A stretch of 64,000 nt of DNA from positions 434,001 through 498,000 of the forward strand of contig NZ_AQQX01000004.1 of NCBI RefSeq assembly GCF_000768315.1, given 5' to 3'. The notes under the pieces are model-generated. The model was not told the origin of the DNA, made no database searches, and saw only the letters and a list, made by a program, of their open reading frames with translations. Of this stretch, positions 9,284-19,954 are shown one piece after another. Numbering within the stretch: the stretch's first letter is position 1; every line of letters starts with the position of its first letter. This stretch comes from Pseudooceanicola atlanticus (GTDB taxonomy: Bacteria; Pseudomonadota; Alphaproteobacteria; Rhodobacterales; Rhodobacteraceae). A program made the translations under genes and the position numbers.

Positions 9284-10681
9284 TCATTTCGACAGGCGCT
9301 TGGGCAGGTTGTTGGCCCAGGCCGAGATCGTCCCGGCCCCGAGGCAGACCACCATGTCGCCGGGTTGCGCCTGTTCGCGCACCAGCGCCTCCAGGTCGTC
9401 CTCGGTGCTGATGGCGCGGGCATGGCGGTGGCCATGGGCGATCAGTCCGGACACCAGATCATCGCGCGAGGCACCTGGGATCGGGTCTTCGCCCGCGGCA
9501 TAGACCTCGGCGATGGCGACGACATCGGCATCGTTGAAACAAGCGCAGAAATCGTCAAAGAGCGAATGCAGGCGCGTGTAGCGGTGCGGCTGGTGCACGG
9601 CGATGACGCGGCCTTCGCTGGCCTGGCGCGCGGCGCGCAGCACGGCGGCGATTTCCACCGGGTGATGGCCGTAATCGTCGATCACCGTGACGCCGTTCGC
9701 CTCGCCCACCTTGGTAAAGCGGCGATTGACCCCGCCGAACTCGGCCAGGGCCTTGCGGATTTCCTCGCGCTTCATGCCCAGATGCCGGGCCACGGCAACG
9801 GCGGACAGGGCGTTCGACACGTTGTGATCGCCGGGCATCGGCAGGGTGCAACCCTCGATCTTTTCGCCTTCGGCCTGCAACAGGATATCGAAATGCGCGA
9901 CGCCGGCCTTGTAGGTCAGGTTCACCGCGCGAATGTCGGCCTGGGCGTTGAAACCATAGGTCGTCACGCGGCGGTCGGTGATCTTGCCGACCAGTGCCTG
10001 AACCTCCGGATGATCGGTGCAGCAGACGGCCAGCCCGTAGAAGGGAATGTTGGACACGAAATCCAGGAAGCCCTGACGCAGCGTGTCGAAATCGCCCCAG
10101 TGATCCATGTGCTCGGGGTCGATATTGGTGACGATCGCGATGGTGGCGGGCAGCCGGTTGAAGGTGCCGTCGCTCTCGTCGGCCTCCACCACCATCCACT
10201 CGCCCTCGCCCATCCGCGCGTTCGAGCCATAGGCATGGATGATCCCGCCATTGATGACCGTCGGATCGAAGCCGCCCGCGACCATGACCTCGGCCATCAT
10301 GGTGGTCGTGGTGGTCTTGCCGTGGGTGCCCGCAATCGCGATGTTAGACTTCAGCCGCATCAGTTCAGCCAGCATCTCGGCGCGGCGCACGACGGGCAGA
10401 CCACGGCGGCGGGCCTCGTCCAGTTCCGGGTTGCCGGGCTTGATCGCCGACGAGATCACGACGACCTCGGCCTCGGCCAGGTTCTCGGCCGCCTGGCCCT
10501 CGAAGATCAGCGCGCCAAGGTCCTGCAGGCGGTCGGTGATCTTGGAGCGTTTCAGGTCGGACCCCTGCACCACGTAGCCATGGTTCAGCAGCACCTCGGC
10601 AATGCCCGACATGCCGATGCCGCCGATACCGACAAAGTGGATCGGCCCGACATCGCCGGGAAGTTTGGTTGCAGCATTCAC
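9284..10681 (-). CDS. murC: UDP-N-acetylmuramate--L-alanine ligase
   Basis: MurC is the cytoplasmic ATP-dependent ligase that adds L-Ala to UDP-MurNAc, the first residue of the stem peptide. The 465-residue form begins at GTG with the sequence [25 protein letters not shown], the usual start of this family, and GAGGGG lies nine bases upstream. An alternative ATG at 10705 overlaps the murG stop (ATGA) and would add eight residues. The UDP-binding loop [10 protein letters not shown], the P-loop GTHGKTT (118-124), VVEADESDG and [10 protein letters not shown] are all present, so all three Mur ligase domains look intact. Confidence 0.96.
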   Translation of the reverse strand: MNAATKLPGDVGPIHFVGIGGIGMSGIAEVLLNHGYVVQGSDLKRSKITDRLQDLGALIFEGQAAENLAEAEVVVISSAIKPGNPELDEARRRGLPVVRRAEMLAELMRLKSNIAIAGTHGKTTTTTMMAEVMVAGGFDPTVINGGIIHAYGSNARMGEGEWMVVEADESDGTFNRLPATIAIVTNIDPEHMDHWGDFDTLRQGFLDFVSNIPFYGLAVCCTDHPEVQALVGKITDRRVTTYGFNAQADIRAVNLTYKAGVAHFDILLQAEGEKIEGCTLPMPGDHNVSNALSAVAVARHLGMKREEIRKALAEFGGVNRRFTKVGEANGVTVIDDYGHHPVEIAAVLRAARQASEGRVIAVHQPHRYTRLHSLFDDFCACFNDADVVAIAEVYAAGEDPIPGASRDDLVSGLIAHGHRHARAISTEDDLEALVREQAQPGDMVVCLGAGTISAWANNLPKRLSK

Positions 10682-10701
10682 GTCGATTCGCCCCTCGTAT
10701 T

Positions 10702-11826
10702 TCATTCCTGCGGCGCGTCCCCGCCGGTTTTCCCTTGTTCGGCAAGCACCTGGACCATACCGGCCAGGTCCTGGGCCGCATCGGGCCGCCCCACGGACAG
10801 CGCTGCGCGGGCCATTTGCTCTGCCCCCTGGGGGTTCGACAAGACCCCGTGGATCTGCTCGGCAAGGGTTTGCACGTGGAACTGGCTTTCCGGCATCAGG
10901 ATCGCGGCACCGGCCTCGACCAGGCCACGGGCATTGGCGGTCTGTTCGTCCCGGATCGCCGCCGCAAGCGGCACCAGGATCGAGGGCCGCCCGATCACCG
11001 TCAGATCCGCCACCGTGGACGCACCGGACCGGGCGATGACCAGCTGGGCCTCGCTCATCCGCTTGGGCACGTCATGGAAGAACGGTTCGACATCGGCGTC
11101 GATGCCCTGTTCGGAATAGAAGCCCGCAACCCGCTCCACGTCTTCCTCGCGGGCCTGGTGGCTGACGCGGATATGGCGCAGGATTTCGGACGGCAGCTCG
11201 GCAATCGCCGGGGGTACGACATCCGACAGGATCCGTGCGCCCTGCGACCCACCCATGACGAGGATCGACATCGGGTAGTCGCCCGGCGCGATATATCCCG
11301 CGCCCGCGCGTTCATGGATCGCCGCGCGCACCGGGTTGCCGGTGTGGTGGCCATCGACGCCCTCGGGCAGTTCGGTGGGCCAAGTGCCACAGGCCACGCG
11401 GTCCACACGCTTGGCAAACAGCTGGTTCACACGCCCCAGCACGCCGTTCTGTTCGTGGATCATCCGCGGCTTGCGCAGGATCGTGGCCGCCGCCATCGCC
11501 GGGATCGCCGGGTAACCGCCGAAGCCAACAACCACGTCGGGCCGGTCGCGCAGCATCCGCCAGCACGAGGCCAGCGTACCGCCGACGATACGGAACGGCA
11601 CCAGCAGCTTGGCCGCCGCGCCACCGCGCGCGAAGGTGGCGGAGGCATGGACCTCGATCTCGACCGCCGGGGGGAAGCCCCCGGTATAGCGCGCGCCCCG
11701 CGCATCGGTCGACAGCTTGACCCGCCAGCCGCGGGCCAGCATCGTTTCGGCCAGCGCCTGCGCGGGGAACATGTGCCCGCCGGTGCCACCGGCGGCTATG
11801 ACGAGCAGCGGTGCGTTCAGGTTCAT
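10702..11826 (-). CDS. murG: UDP-GlcNAc:undecaprenyl-PP-MurNAc-pentapeptide transferase
   Basis: MurG is a peripheral membrane GT-B glycosyltransferase on the inner face of the inner membrane that converts lipid I to lipid II. The 374-residue protein has the N-terminal lipid-binding loop [12 protein letters not shown] and the segment [12 protein letters not shown]. The conserved [11 protein letters not shown], the UDP-binding [11 protein letters not shown] and the RSGAST loop are also present. It overlaps both ftsW upstream and the murC reading frame downstream by the ATGA arrangement, so expression is tightly coupled. Confidence 0.97.
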   Translation of the reverse strand: MNLNAPLLVIAAGGTGGHMFPAQALAETMLARGWRVKLSTDARGARYTGGFPPAVEIEVHASATFARGGAAAKLLVPFRIVGGTLASCWRMLRDRPDVVVGFGGYPAIPAMAAATILRKPRMIHEQNGVLGRVNQLFAKRVDRVACGTWPTELPEGVDGHHTGNPVRAAIHERAGAGYIAPGDYPMSILVMGGSQGARILSDVVPPAIAELPSEILRHIRVSHQAREEDVERVAGFYSEQGIDADVEPFFHDVPKRMSEAQLVIARSGASTVADLTVIGRPSILVPLAAAIRDEQTANARGLVEAGAAILMPESQFHVQTLAEQIHGVLSNPQGAEQMARAALSVGRPDAAQDLAGMVQVLAEQGKTGGDAPQE

Positions 11827-12992
11827 CTCTTGCGCCCCGCCGCCAGAAGATCACCGATCTCGCCTTGCGGACGGGTGCGGGTGAAGGCCAGCAGCATGCC
11901 CACGGCAATGCCCGACGCGATCACCGAGGACCCGCCATAGGAAATGAAGGGCAGCGTCATGCCCTTGGCCGGCAGCAGCCGCACGGCCACGCCGAGGTTG
12001 ATCATCGCCTGCACGCCGATCGTCGAGACGAGGCCGATCCCGGCCAGCCGGATGAACGGATCGCGTTCGCGGGTCAGGCGCAGGAAGGACCGCAAGACCA
12101 GCCCGGCGTAAAGCAGGATGATCAGCAGGACCAGCGCCAACCCGTATTCCTCGGCCGCGACGGCGATGATGAAATCGGTATGGGCATCGGGCAGTGACAT
12201 CTTCACCTCGCCCTGGCCGACACCGACGCCGAACAGCCCGCCTTCGCGGATCGCGTTGGTGGCATAGCCGATCTGGGTGGTCGGATCGATTTCGGGGTTG
12301 AGGAACCCGTCGATCCGGCGCGCGAAGTGCTGCGAATTGTTGTAGGCAAAAACGCCCACGGCCACGACTGCGCCCGCCATGCCGATCAGCAGGGTCAGCG
12401 GCGCACCGGCCACGAAATACATCACGCCCCAGCCGAACAGGACCAGCGCCGCCTGGCCGAAATCCGGCTGCATGGCGAGGAAGAAGACGATCACCGTCAT
12501 CAGCAGGAAGGACCACAGCCGCCCCGGCGGTCCGTTCAGCTCCTGCGCGGCGGCTAGCATCCAGGCGGCCACGACCACAAAGAGCGGCTTGAGGAATTCC
12601 GACGGCTGCAGCGAGGCAAAGCCCAGCGAATACCACCGCGTCGCGCCCTTGCCGAAATCCGACCCGAAGATCGGCAGCAGGATCAGCGCCACGAAGGACA
12701 CCGCAAAGGCCATCACCGCAAGGCGGCGCACCAGTTGCGGCGACATCACCGAGGTCACGACCATCGCCGCCATGGCCAGTATCCCGAACACCGCCTGACG
12801 GGTCACGAAATGGAACGGCGGATAGCCCACCCGCTCGGCCAGCGGGGGCGAAGCCGCAAGGCCCAGCAGCAGGCCGATCCCGAACAGGATCAGCACGGTT
12901 GTCAGGGACCACCGGTCGATGGTCCGCCACCATTTGGGAAGAATCGGCTCACCGTCCCGCAAGGGGAGCGTGCCGTACACCATTTCTGTCAT
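11823..12992 (-). CDS. ftsW: Septal peptidoglycan glycosyltransferase FtsW (SEDS family)
   Basis: FtsW is a polytopic inner-membrane SEDS protein that polymerises lipid II at the septum with its partner FtsI. The 389-residue sequence has about ten membrane helices. SEDS marks include [35 protein letters not shown] and the C-terminal [32 protein letters not shown] is a usual N-terminus in this bacterial group, supporting the first ATG. Upstream lies a 185-bp gap with a small TCCCG/CGGGA hairpin, then the divergent flavoprotein gene. ftsW therefore needs its own promoter or read-through from murD. Confidence 0.96.
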   Translation of the reverse strand: MTEMVYGTLPLRDGEPILPKWWRTIDRWSLTTVLILFGIGLLLGLAASPPLAERVGYPPFHFVTRQAVFGILAMAAMVVTSVMSPQLVRRLAVMAFAVSFVALILLPIFGSDFGKGATRWYSLGFASLQPSEFLKPLFVVVAAWMLAAAQELNGPPGRLWSFLLMTVIVFFLAMQPDFGQAALVLFGWGVMYFVAGAPLTLLIGMAGAVVAVGVFAYNNSQHFARRIDGFLNPEIDPTTQIGYATNAIREGGLFGVGVGQGEVKMSLPDAHTDFIIAVAAEEYGLALVLLIILLYAGLVLRSFLRLTRERDPFIRLAGIGLVSTIGVQAMINLGVAVRLLPAKGMTLPFISYGGSSVIASGIAVGMLLAFTRTRPQGEIGDLLAAGRKR

Positions 12993-13177
12993 TGGACTGC
13001 CGCCTTCTGCCTCTGTCCTGTCCCGTTTTTCGGGATCTAATGCCTTAGTTTAGCGAAATTTGCCGCTCAGGGCCAGTCAGAATACGCCAATCGGCGTCAT
13101 GACGTGCAGGGAAAGCGCCGGTTTGCGCCCGACACCGCCCGATTGCGCTGCGCCCCGGTTTCGGGCATGGCCCTGTC

Positions 13178-14359
13178 ATGCAATTCGACACGATCATCCT
13201 GGGCGCCGGTGCGGCAGGCCTGATGTGCGCTGCCCATTGCGGCGGCCGGGCGCTGGTCGTCGATCACGCCCGCGCGGCCGGCGAGAAAATCCGCATCTCC
13301 GGCGGCGGGCGCTGCAATTTCACCAATACCGGCTGCGAACCCGCCAACTTCCTGTCGGAAAACCCGCATTTCGCCAAATCCGCCCTCGCCCGCTACACCC
13401 CATGGGATTTCGTCTCGCTGGTGTCCGAACACGGCATCGCCTGGCACGAAAAGACCCTGGGCCAGCTATTCTGCGACGACAGCGCCAAGCAGATCGTTGC
13501 GATGCTGCTCGACATGATCGCGCAGGCCGGGGCAGAGCTGCGCCTGCGCTGCGCCATCCGCGAGGTCCGTCACGACGGCAGCCGCTACCATGTTTCGCTG
13601 GACCATGACGGGCGCCAGGTTCAGGCCACGGCCCGCTCGCTGGTCGTGGCGACGGGCGGCAAGTCGATCCCCAAGATGGGCGCGACGGGGCTGGCCTACG
13701 ACATTGCCCGCCAGTTCGGCCACCACCTGACCGACATCCGCCCCGCGCTGGTCCCGTTCACCTTCCCGGACAAGCAATTCGCGCCCCTGTCGGGCGTCGC
13801 CGTGCCCGCCCGCGCCCGGGCCGCAAACGGCCCCAGCTTCGACGAGGCGCTGCTGTTCACCCACCGGGGCCTCTCCGGCCCGTCGATCCTTCAGATCAGC
13901 TCCTACTGGCATGAAGGCGAGCCGGTGCATCTCGACCTGCTGCCCAGGACCGACGCCTTCGCCGCACTGAAATCCGCCCGGTCCGAGGCCGGTCGCCGCA
14001 GCCTGTCCCGGGTGCTGGCCACGCTCCTCCCCGCCCGCCTGGCCGATGCCATCGCGGCCGATCTCGCCCTGCCCGGCAACCTCGCGGATTGTTCGGATGC
14101 GGTGCTGCACCAGGTCGCCGCCCGCCTGCACGACTGGCAGCCCCTGCCGCAAGGCACCGAGGGCTATCGCACGGCCGAGGTCACGCTGGGCGGCGTGTCC
14201 ACAGACGGGCTCTCCAGCGCGACGATGGAATCCAAGACCCGGCCGGGGCTCTATTTCATCGGCGAATGCGTCGACGTCACCGGCTGGCTGGGCGGGTACA
14301 ATTTCCAATGGGCCTGGGCCTCGGCCATGGCGGCGGCGCAGGCCCTGCGCGCCGCCTGA
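13178..14359 (+). CDS. HI0933/YhiN/BaiN-family FAD-dependent oxidoreductase
   Basis: This 393-residue flavoprotein has an N-terminal FAD-binding dinucleotide fold (IILGAGAAGLMCA), the family signature SGGGRCNFTN near 41-50, VVATGGKS, and the closing FAD contact GGYNFQWAWASA. These place it in the HI0933-like (YhiN/BaiN, formerly aminoacetone oxidase-like) group. Its substrate is generally not established. It is the only plus-strand gene inside the dcw cluster and ends four bases before the murD stop, so the two genes are convergent and tail to tail. It splits the usual murD-ftsW junction. Confidence 0.88.
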   Translation: MQFDTIILGAGAAGLMCAAHCGGRALVVDHARAAGEKIRISGGGRCNFTNTGCEPANFLSENPHFAKSALARYTPWDFVSLVSEHGIAWHEKTLGQLFCDDSAKQIVAMLLDMIAQAGAELRLRCAIREVRHDGSRYHVSLDHDGRQVQATARSLVVATGGKSIPKMGATGLAYDIARQFGHHLTDIRPALVPFTFPDKQFAPLSGVAVPARARAANGPSFDEALLFTHRGLSGPSILQISSYWHEGEPVHLDLLPRTDAFAALKSARSEAGRRSLSRVLATLLPARLADAIAADLALPGNLADCSDAVLHQVAARLHDWQPLPQGTEGYRTAEVTLGGVSTDGLSSATMESKTRPGLYFIGECVDVTGWLGGYNFQWAWASAMAAAQALRAA

Positions 14360-14363
14360 GCGC

Positions 14364-15767
14364 TCAGGCCCCCAGCTGCGCCCGCACGCAGGCCGCGAAA
14401 TCATCGCCCCGCTTCTCGAAGCTGTCATACTGGTCGAACGATGCCGCCGCCGGGGCCAGCAGGACGGTCTCGCCCGGCTCCGCCTCGGCCACGGCGCGCT
14501 CCACGGCACGGGCCATGTCGGTGCAGACCTCGGTCTCGACGCCGCGCAGCTGCACCGCGAATTGCGCCGCTTCCCGTCCGATCACATAGGCCTTGGCCAC
14601 CGACGCGGTCGCGGGCAGCAGGGCGTCCAGCCCGCCCTCCTTCTCCAGCCCGCCGCAGATCCAGCGGATCCGATCGAACGCCCCAAGCGCCTTGGCCGCC
14701 GCATCCACGTTGGTCGCCTTGGAATCGTTGACGTAGCGCACGCCGTCCCGCTCCGCGATCAGCTGGCTGCGATGCGGCAGGCCGGCAAAGGAATGCAGCG
14801 CCTTCTCGATCACCCGCGGCGCCAGGCCCAGGCTGCGACAAGCCGCATAGGCGGCGCAGGCATTCTGGTGGTTATGCTCCCCCGGCAGGCCCTTGATCTG
14901 GCGCAGGTCGATCGACCCGACCTGCTTGGCCTTGCGCCATTCGGTCAGGAACCCCTTGCGGGCATAGACCAGCCAGCCCGCCCCCGTCAGCTTGCGCCCG
15001 ACAGACACCCGGATCACCCGGTCATCGCCCGGCGCCTCGCCCAGCTGGTTCGCCAGGTAAAGCCCCTCGGCCTCGTCCACGCCGATCACCGCGCGATCCG
15101 GCCCGCCCTCGGCAAACAGCCGCCGCTTGGCCGCGAAATACCCGCCCAATCCGGCATGACGATCCAGGTGATCGGGGCTGAGATTGGTGAAAACCGCCAC
15201 ATCCGGCGTCAGCGCCCGCGCCAGGTCGGTCTGGTAGCTCGACAATTCCAGCACCACGACGCCGCCATCCTCGGGCGGGTCGATATCCAGCACGCCGCGC
15301 CCGATATTCCCGGCCAACTGCGCCTCGCGCCCCGCTTCGACCAGGATGTGATGGATCAGCGCCGAGGTGGTGGATTTCCCGTTCGACCCGGTCACCGCCA
15401 CGACCCGCGGCTCGACCTCGTAATTGTGCCAGTCCTGCGTCGCGACCGACCGGAAGAACAGCCCGATATCGTTGTCGACCGGGATCCCTTCCTCCAGCGC
15501 GGCCGCCACGACCGGGTTCGGCTGCGGATAAAGATGCGGGATCCCCGGGCTGACGATCAGCGCCGCCACCCCTTCGAAGGCACGGGCGCGGGCCAGGTCC
15601 ACCACGGCGAAGCCCTCGGCATCCGCCGCCTCACGCGCGGCGGGGTTGTCGTCCCAGCACACGGGCACCGCACCGCCCGCCCGCAGGGCGCGCGCCGCCA
15701 CCAGGCCCGACCGGCCCAGCCCCAGCACTGCCACCTTCTGTCCTTCGACACCTTTCACCGGGATCAT
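14364..15767 (-). CDS. murD: UDP-N-acetylmuramoyl-L-alanine--D-glutamate ligase
   Basis: MurD adds D-Glu to UDP-MurNAc-L-Ala in the cytoplasm using ATP. The 467-residue protein shows the UDP-binding fold [10 protein letters not shown], the P-loop TGSNGKST (126-133), [19 protein letters not shown] and the C-terminal ATP/substrate segment [12 protein letters not shown]. The family length is usual. The gene follows mraY after 140 bp holding a copy of the CATCTTGCC element. It converges on the flavoprotein gene with only four bases between stops, leaving no room for a separate terminator. Confidence 0.97.
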   Translation of the reverse strand: MIPVKGVEGQKVAVLGLGRSGLVAARALRAGGAVPVCWDDNPAAREAADAEGFAVVDLARARAFEGVAALIVSPGIPHLYPQPNPVVAAALEEGIPVDNDIGLFFRSVATQDWHNYEVEPRVVAVTGSNGKSTTSALIHHILVEAGREAQLAGNIGRGVLDIDPPEDGGVVVLELSSYQTDLARALTPDVAVFTNLSPDHLDRHAGLGGYFAAKRRLFAEGGPDRAVIGVDEAEGLYLANQLGEAPGDDRVIRVSVGRKLTGAGWLVYARKGFLTEWRKAKQVGSIDLRQIKGLPGEHNHQNACAAYAACRSLGLAPRVIEKALHSFAGLPHRSQLIAERDGVRYVNDSKATNVDAAAKALGAFDRIRWICGGLEKEGGLDALLPATASVAKAYVIGREAAQFAVQLRGVETEVCTDMARAVERAVAEAEPGETVLLAPAAASFDQYDSFEKRGDDFAACVRAQLGA

Positions 15768-15818
15768 GCCACGGCCTCCAGCTTGGCGGCCCGCGGGCCG
15801 CAGGTCCTACCGCCCCCC

Positions 15819-15875
15819 TTCATCTTGCCAGAAATACTCTGCAGGGGGGTGCGGGGGGATGCAAAATCCCCCCGC
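15819..15875 (+). repeat. CATCTTGCC-type intergenic element, copy 1, with GC hairpin
   Basis: The plus strand carries TTCATCTTGCC-AG-AAATACTC, the same core seen at 26847-26779 (minus) and 30467-30538 (plus). It is followed by a perfect 10-bp hairpin (15851-15860 with 15866-15875, five-base loop). There is no U-run on either side, so it is not a standard terminator. It lies in the mraY-murD gap and is antisense to those genes. Confidence 0.6.
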
Positions 15876-15907
15876 GTCGCGACGCTGCAACCAGCGCCAC
15901 GCTCGTT

Positions 15908-16990
15908 TCAGCGCAGTTTCAGCGTCGCCAGCCCGATCAGCGCCAGGATCAGAGAGATGATCCAGAACCGGATCACGATGGTCGGCTCGGCCCAGCCCTT
16001 CTTCTCGTAATGGTGATGAATCGGGGCCATCAGGAAGACCCGCTTGCCCGTCCGCTTGAAGTAGAGCACCTGGATGATCACCGACAGCGCCTCGACCACG
16101 AAGATGCCGCCGACGATGCCCAGCACGATCTCGTGCTTGGTGGCCACCGCGATCGCCCCGATCGCCCCGCCAAGCGCCAGCGACCCGGTATCGCCCATGA
16201 AGACGGCCGCGGGCGGCGCGTTGTACCACAGGAAGCCCAGCCCCCCGCCGATCAGCCCCGCCACGAAGATGATGATCTCACCCGTGCCCGGCACATAATG
16301 CAGGCCCAGATATTCGGTAAAGTCGGTGCGGCCCACCGTGTAGGCGATGATGCCAAGCGCCCCGGCGGCGATCATCACCGGCATGATCGCCAGCCCATCC
16401 AGCCCGTCGGTCAGGTTCACCGCATTGGCCGCGCCCACGATCACGAACATGGCAAAGGGCAGGAAGAAGATGCCGAAATTCAGCAGCACGTCCTTGAAGA
16501 CCGGCAGCGCCAGCCGGAATTGCAGATCGTCCGGGTGCAGCGCCGTGGCCCAGTACCCCGCGATCGCCGCGATCACCAGGCCCAGACCCATGCGCACCTT
16601 GCCCGGCACACCGGCCACGTTCTGCTTTGAGACCTTGGCGTAATCGTCGGCAAAGCCGATCAGCCCGAAGGCCAGGGTCACGAACAGCACCACCCAGACA
16701 TAGCCGTTGTCCAGCCGCGCCCAAAGCAGCGTCGAGGTCACAAGCGCCCCGACGATCAGCAGCCCGCCCATGGTCGGCGTCCCGGCCTTGACGATATGCC
16801 CCTCGGGGCCGTCATCGCGGATCGGCTGGCCTTTACCTTGCGTCCGCCGCAGCACGTTGATCAGGGGCTGGCCGAAAATGAATCCGAAGATCAGCGCGGT
16901 CATGAAGGCGCCGCCGGCCCGAAACGTGATGTATCTGAACAGGTTGAAGACGTCGCCGCCATCGGACAGGGCAGTCAACCAATACAACAT
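15908..16990 (-). CDS. mraY: Phospho-N-acetylmuramoyl-pentapeptide transferase
   Basis: MraY is a ten-helix inner-membrane enzyme that moves phospho-MurNAc-pentapeptide from UDP onto undecaprenyl phosphate, forming lipid I. The 360-residue sequence contains the catalytic aspartates in FADDYAKV (115-116), [10 protein letters not shown] and [12 protein letters not shown]. The histidine loop [11 protein letters not shown] is also present. GAGGAG lies a short distance before the ATG. It follows murF by 25 bp. Confidence 0.98.
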   Translation of the reverse strand: MLYWLTALSDGGDVFNLFRYITFRAGGAFMTALIFGFIFGQPLINVLRRTQGKGQPIRDDGPEGHIVKAGTPTMGGLLIVGALVTSTLLWARLDNGYVWVVLFVTLAFGLIGFADDYAKVSKQNVAGVPGKVRMGLGLVIAAIAGYWATALHPDDLQFRLALPVFKDVLLNFGIFFLPFAMFVIVGAANAVNLTDGLDGLAIMPVMIAAGALGIIAYTVGRTDFTEYLGLHYVPGTGEIIIFVAGLIGGGLGFLWYNAPPAAVFMGDTGSLALGGAIGAIAVATKHEIVLGIVGGIFVVEALSVIIQVLYFKRTGKRVFLMAPIHHHYEKKGWAEPTIVIRFWIISLILALIGLATLKLR

Positions 16991-17015
16991 CTAGCGTTCT
17001 CCTCGGCCCAAGCCT

Positions 17016-18446
17016 CTATGAATCTGGCGCGGGATGGCCCAATTTACGCAAGGCGTCAACAACCTCGCTCACCTTCGACCCCTTGGAGCCCTTGACCAGC
17101 ACGACATCGCCGGCATCGGCCAGGCGTCCCGCCGCCTTGACCAGATCCTTTGCCTTCAGCGCGAACCGGCCCCGTTTTTCCGCCGGAAGCGCCTCGTACA
17201 GCACCTTCATCCGTTCGCCCACGCAATGGACGACATCCAGCTTGTCGATGGCGGGCAGATCGGCCAGCCCGGCATGCATCTGCAACTCTTCCGGGCCCAG
17301 TTCCAGCATCTCGCCCAGCACCGCGACGCGGCGTCCGTGCTTGTGACGCCCCAGATTGTCGCGCGGCCGCGCCGCCGCGATGACCTCCAGCGAGGCCGCC
17401 ATCGACACCGGGTTGGCGTTGAACGCGTCGTCGATCAGCTCGAAACTCATCGCCTCGTCCAGCGGGTCCAGCAACAGCCGTTCGCGCATGCCCCGCCCCG
17501 CAGGAGGCACCCAGCGGGCCAGGTCGGCACAGGCCATCGCCCGGTCCAGGCCTAGCGCCTGCACGACCGCCAGCACGCCAAGCGCGTTCAGCGCATAATG
17601 CCGCCCCGCGGCGCCGACCTTGAACAACGCCGACGCGCGCCAGATCCGCGCCTCGGCCACCGTGGTGTCATCGACGATCTGGACCGACATCAGCCGGTGA
17701 TGGTTGCTCCGGGCCTCGCCGAAGGTCAGGACGCGCGCCCCGGCCTCCTTGGCGGCGCTGCGCAGGATCGGCGTGGTGTCGAGGTCGCCATTGATGACCG
17801 CCCAGCCATCGGGCATCAGCCCGGCAAAGATGCTGGCCTTTTCCCGCGCGATCCCTTCGATATTGTCGAAAGCCTCGAGATGCGCGGTGCCGACGGTGGT
17901 GATCATGCCCACATGCGGCCGCGCCAGGCGCGACAGCGGCGCGATCTCGCCGGGGTGGTTCATCCCGATCTCGATCACCGCGATCTCGGTCTCGCGCGGC
18001 ATCCGCGCCAGGGTCAGCGGCACGCCCCAATGGTTGTTGTAGGACGCCTCGGCGCAATGCACCCGGCGCTGGCCACCCAGCACGACACGCAGCATTTCCT
18101 TTGTCGAGGTCTTGCCGACTGACCCGGTGACGCCCACGACCTTGCCGTTCATCCGCGCGCGCGCCGCCCGGCCCAGGGCCTCCAGCCCGCGCAGGACATC
18201 CGGCACGATCAGCAGCGGCGCATCCGGCGCAACGCCCTCGGGCACGCGGCTGACCAGCGCCGCACCTGCGCCCTTTTCCAGCGCCTGCGCCACGAAATCA
18301 TGCCCGTCGCGCGCCGCCGACAGCGCGACGAACAAATCGCCCGGGGCAATCGTGCGGGTGTCGATGGACACGCCGGTGACGGACCAGTTGCCCCGCGCTT
18401 CACCGCCGGTGGCGCGGGCGGCCTCGTCTGCGGTCCAGAGCGTCAT
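17016..18446 (-). CDS. murF: UDP-MurNAc-tripeptide--D-Ala-D-Ala ligase
   Basis: MurF attaches the D-Ala-D-Ala made by Ddl to UDP-MurNAc-tripeptide, finishing the cytoplasmic precursor. The 476-residue protein has the P-loop TGSVGKTST (107-115), the conserved ASYNNHWGVPLTLA, EIGMNHPGEI, the C-terminal DAFNANPVSM and VLGEMLELG. Its ATG overlaps the murE stop by four bases. Confidence 0.96.
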   Translation of the reverse strand: MTLWTADEAARATGGEARGNWSVTGVSIDTRTIAPGDLFVALSAARDGHDFVAQALEKGAGAALVSRVPEGVAPDAPLLIVPDVLRGLEALGRAARARMNGKVVGVTGSVGKTSTKEMLRVVLGGQRRVHCAEASYNNHWGVPLTLARMPRETEIAVIEIGMNHPGEIAPLSRLARPHVGMITTVGTAHLEAFDNIEGIAREKASIFAGLMPDGWAVINGDLDTTPILRSAAKEAGARVLTFGEARSNHHRLMSVQIVDDTTVAEARIWRASALFKVGAAGRHYALNALGVLAVVQALGLDRAMACADLARWVPPAGRGMRERLLLDPLDEAMSFELIDDAFNANPVSMAASLEVIAAARPRDNLGRHKHGRRVAVLGEMLELGPEELQMHAGLADLPAIDKLDVVHCVGERMKVLYEALPAEKRGRFALKAKDLVKAAGRLADAGDVVLVKGSKGSKVSEVVDALRKLGHPAPDS

Positions 18447-19936
18447 GTCAGGCGCCCGTCAAGGGCCGCAACCGCCACGCTGGCCTGTTCGCAATCGTCG
18501 AAGGGAAAGACCGTGTCGCCGACGATCTGGCCCGTTTCGTGCCCCTTGCCCGCGATCAGCAGCGCATCACCGGGGCCAAGCGCATCGACCGCCCGCAGGA
18601 TCGCCTCGGCCCGGTCGGCGACCTCGGTCGCCTCGGGCGCGCCAAGCAGAACGGCCTGACGAATGGCCGCCGGGTCCTCGCTGCGCGGGTTGTCGTCGGT
18701 GACGAAGACCAGGTCGGCATATTCCGCCGCCGCCTGCCCCATCAGCGGGCGCTTGGTACGGTCACGATCGCCGCCCGCGCCCACGACGCAGACCAGCCGG
18801 CCCATCACATGCGGCCGCAGCGCCTTCAGCGCCGTCGAAACCGCGTCGGGCGTGTGCGAGTAATCGACGAAGACCGCCGCGCCATTGGTCCGCTTCGCGG
18901 CCAGTTCCATCCGGCCATGCACCGTCATCAGCGAGGGCAGCACGGCAAAGACCTCGTCCGGGTCCTCGCCCGACAGGATCGCCATGCCGGCCGCGACCAG
19001 CACGTTTTCCGCCTGGAAGCCGCCGATCAGGTCCAGCTTGGCCTGGTGCACCTCGCCGTCGAAGGTAAAGCGGATCGTCTGGCTGTCCGCGTCGAAGCGA
19101 CGACCCAGGATCTGCAACTCCGCATCCTCGCCGCTACCCACGGTCAGCACGTCCAGACCACGATCCGCCGCGATCTCGGCCATTTCGGCCCCGCGCATCC
19201 CGTCGATATTGATCACCGCCGCCGCATCGGGCGGCAGGACACGGGTGAAGAGCCCCGCCTTGGCGTGAAAATATTCTTCGAAATCATGATGGTAATCCAG
19301 GTGGTCCTGGGTCAGGTTGGTAAAAGCCCCGACCTTGAGAACCACCCCGTCCAGCCGCCGCTGGGCCAGCCCGTGGGACGAGGCCTCCATCGCCGCATGG
19401 GTCACCGCGTCGTCCGACAGCTGCGCCAGGGTGCGGTGCAGGGTGATCGGTTCGGGCGTGGTATGCATCAGCGGCAGCGACACGCTGCCCTCGACGCCCG
19501 TGGTGCCGATATTCACCGCGTCGCGGCCCGTCATCAGCCAGATCTGGCGCAGGAAGGTCGCGACCGAGGTCTTGCCGTTCGTGCCGGTCACCGCCGCCAT
19601 CACCGGCGGCTGGCGCCCGAACCAGAGCGAAGCGGTATAAGCCAGCGCCTGGCGCGGATCCTCGGCGATCACCAGGGCGGCGTCGCTGGCCTCCAGCTCC
19701 TCGGCGGCGATCCGCGCGCCCTCTGCGTCGGTCAGGATGGCCGAGGCCCCCTGCCGCAGCGCATATGTGATGAATTCGGCCCCATGGACCCGCGTGCCGG
19801 GCATCGCGGCGAACAGGTAACCGTCGCGCACCTCCCGGCTGTCGACGGCGAGTCCCGTGATCGTGACGTCCCGTCCTGCCTTGGCAGACAGGCCCAGCTG
19901 GCCCAAAGTCTGCGTCCGCCCTGTCTCTGCCACCAT
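18443..19936 (-). CDS. murE: UDP-MurNAc-L-Ala-D-Glu--meso-diaminopimelate ligase
   Basis: MurE adds the third stem residue. The 497-residue protein starting MVAETGRTQTL has the P-loop TGTNGKTS (117-124), the EASSHGL segment and NLTQDHLDYH. It also has the DNPR motif (in VFVTDDNPRSEDP) that selects meso-diaminopimelate rather than lysine, as expected for a Gram-negative. A GTG lies one codon upstream, but the ATG sits better behind the purine-rich AAGGCGGGGG. It is 18 bases after ftsI and overlaps murF by four bases. Confidence 0.96.
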   Translation of the reverse strand: MVAETGRTQTLGQLGLSAKAGRDVTITGLAVDSREVRDGYLFAAMPGTRVHGAEFITYALRQGASAILTDAEGARIAAEELEASDAALVIAEDPRQALAYTASLWFGRQPPVMAAVTGTNGKTSVATFLRQIWLMTGRDAVNIGTTGVEGSVSLPLMHTTPEPITLHRTLAQLSDDAVTHAAMEASSHGLAQRRLDGVVLKVGAFTNLTQDHLDYHHDFEEYFHAKAGLFTRVLPPDAAAVINIDGMRGAEMAEIAADRGLDVLTVGSGEDAELQILGRRFDADSQTIRFTFDGEVHQAKLDLIGGFQAENVLVAAGMAILSGEDPDEVFAVLPSLMTVHGRMELAAKRTNGAAVFVDYSHTPDAVSTALKALRPHVMGRLVCVVGAGGDRDRTKRPLMGQAAAEYADLVFVTDDNPRSEDPAAIRQAVLLGAPEATEVADRAEAILRAVDALGPGDALLIAGKGHETGQIVGDTVFPFDDCEQASVAVAALDGRLT

Positions 19937-19954
19937 CACCCCCGCCTTTCCGGC

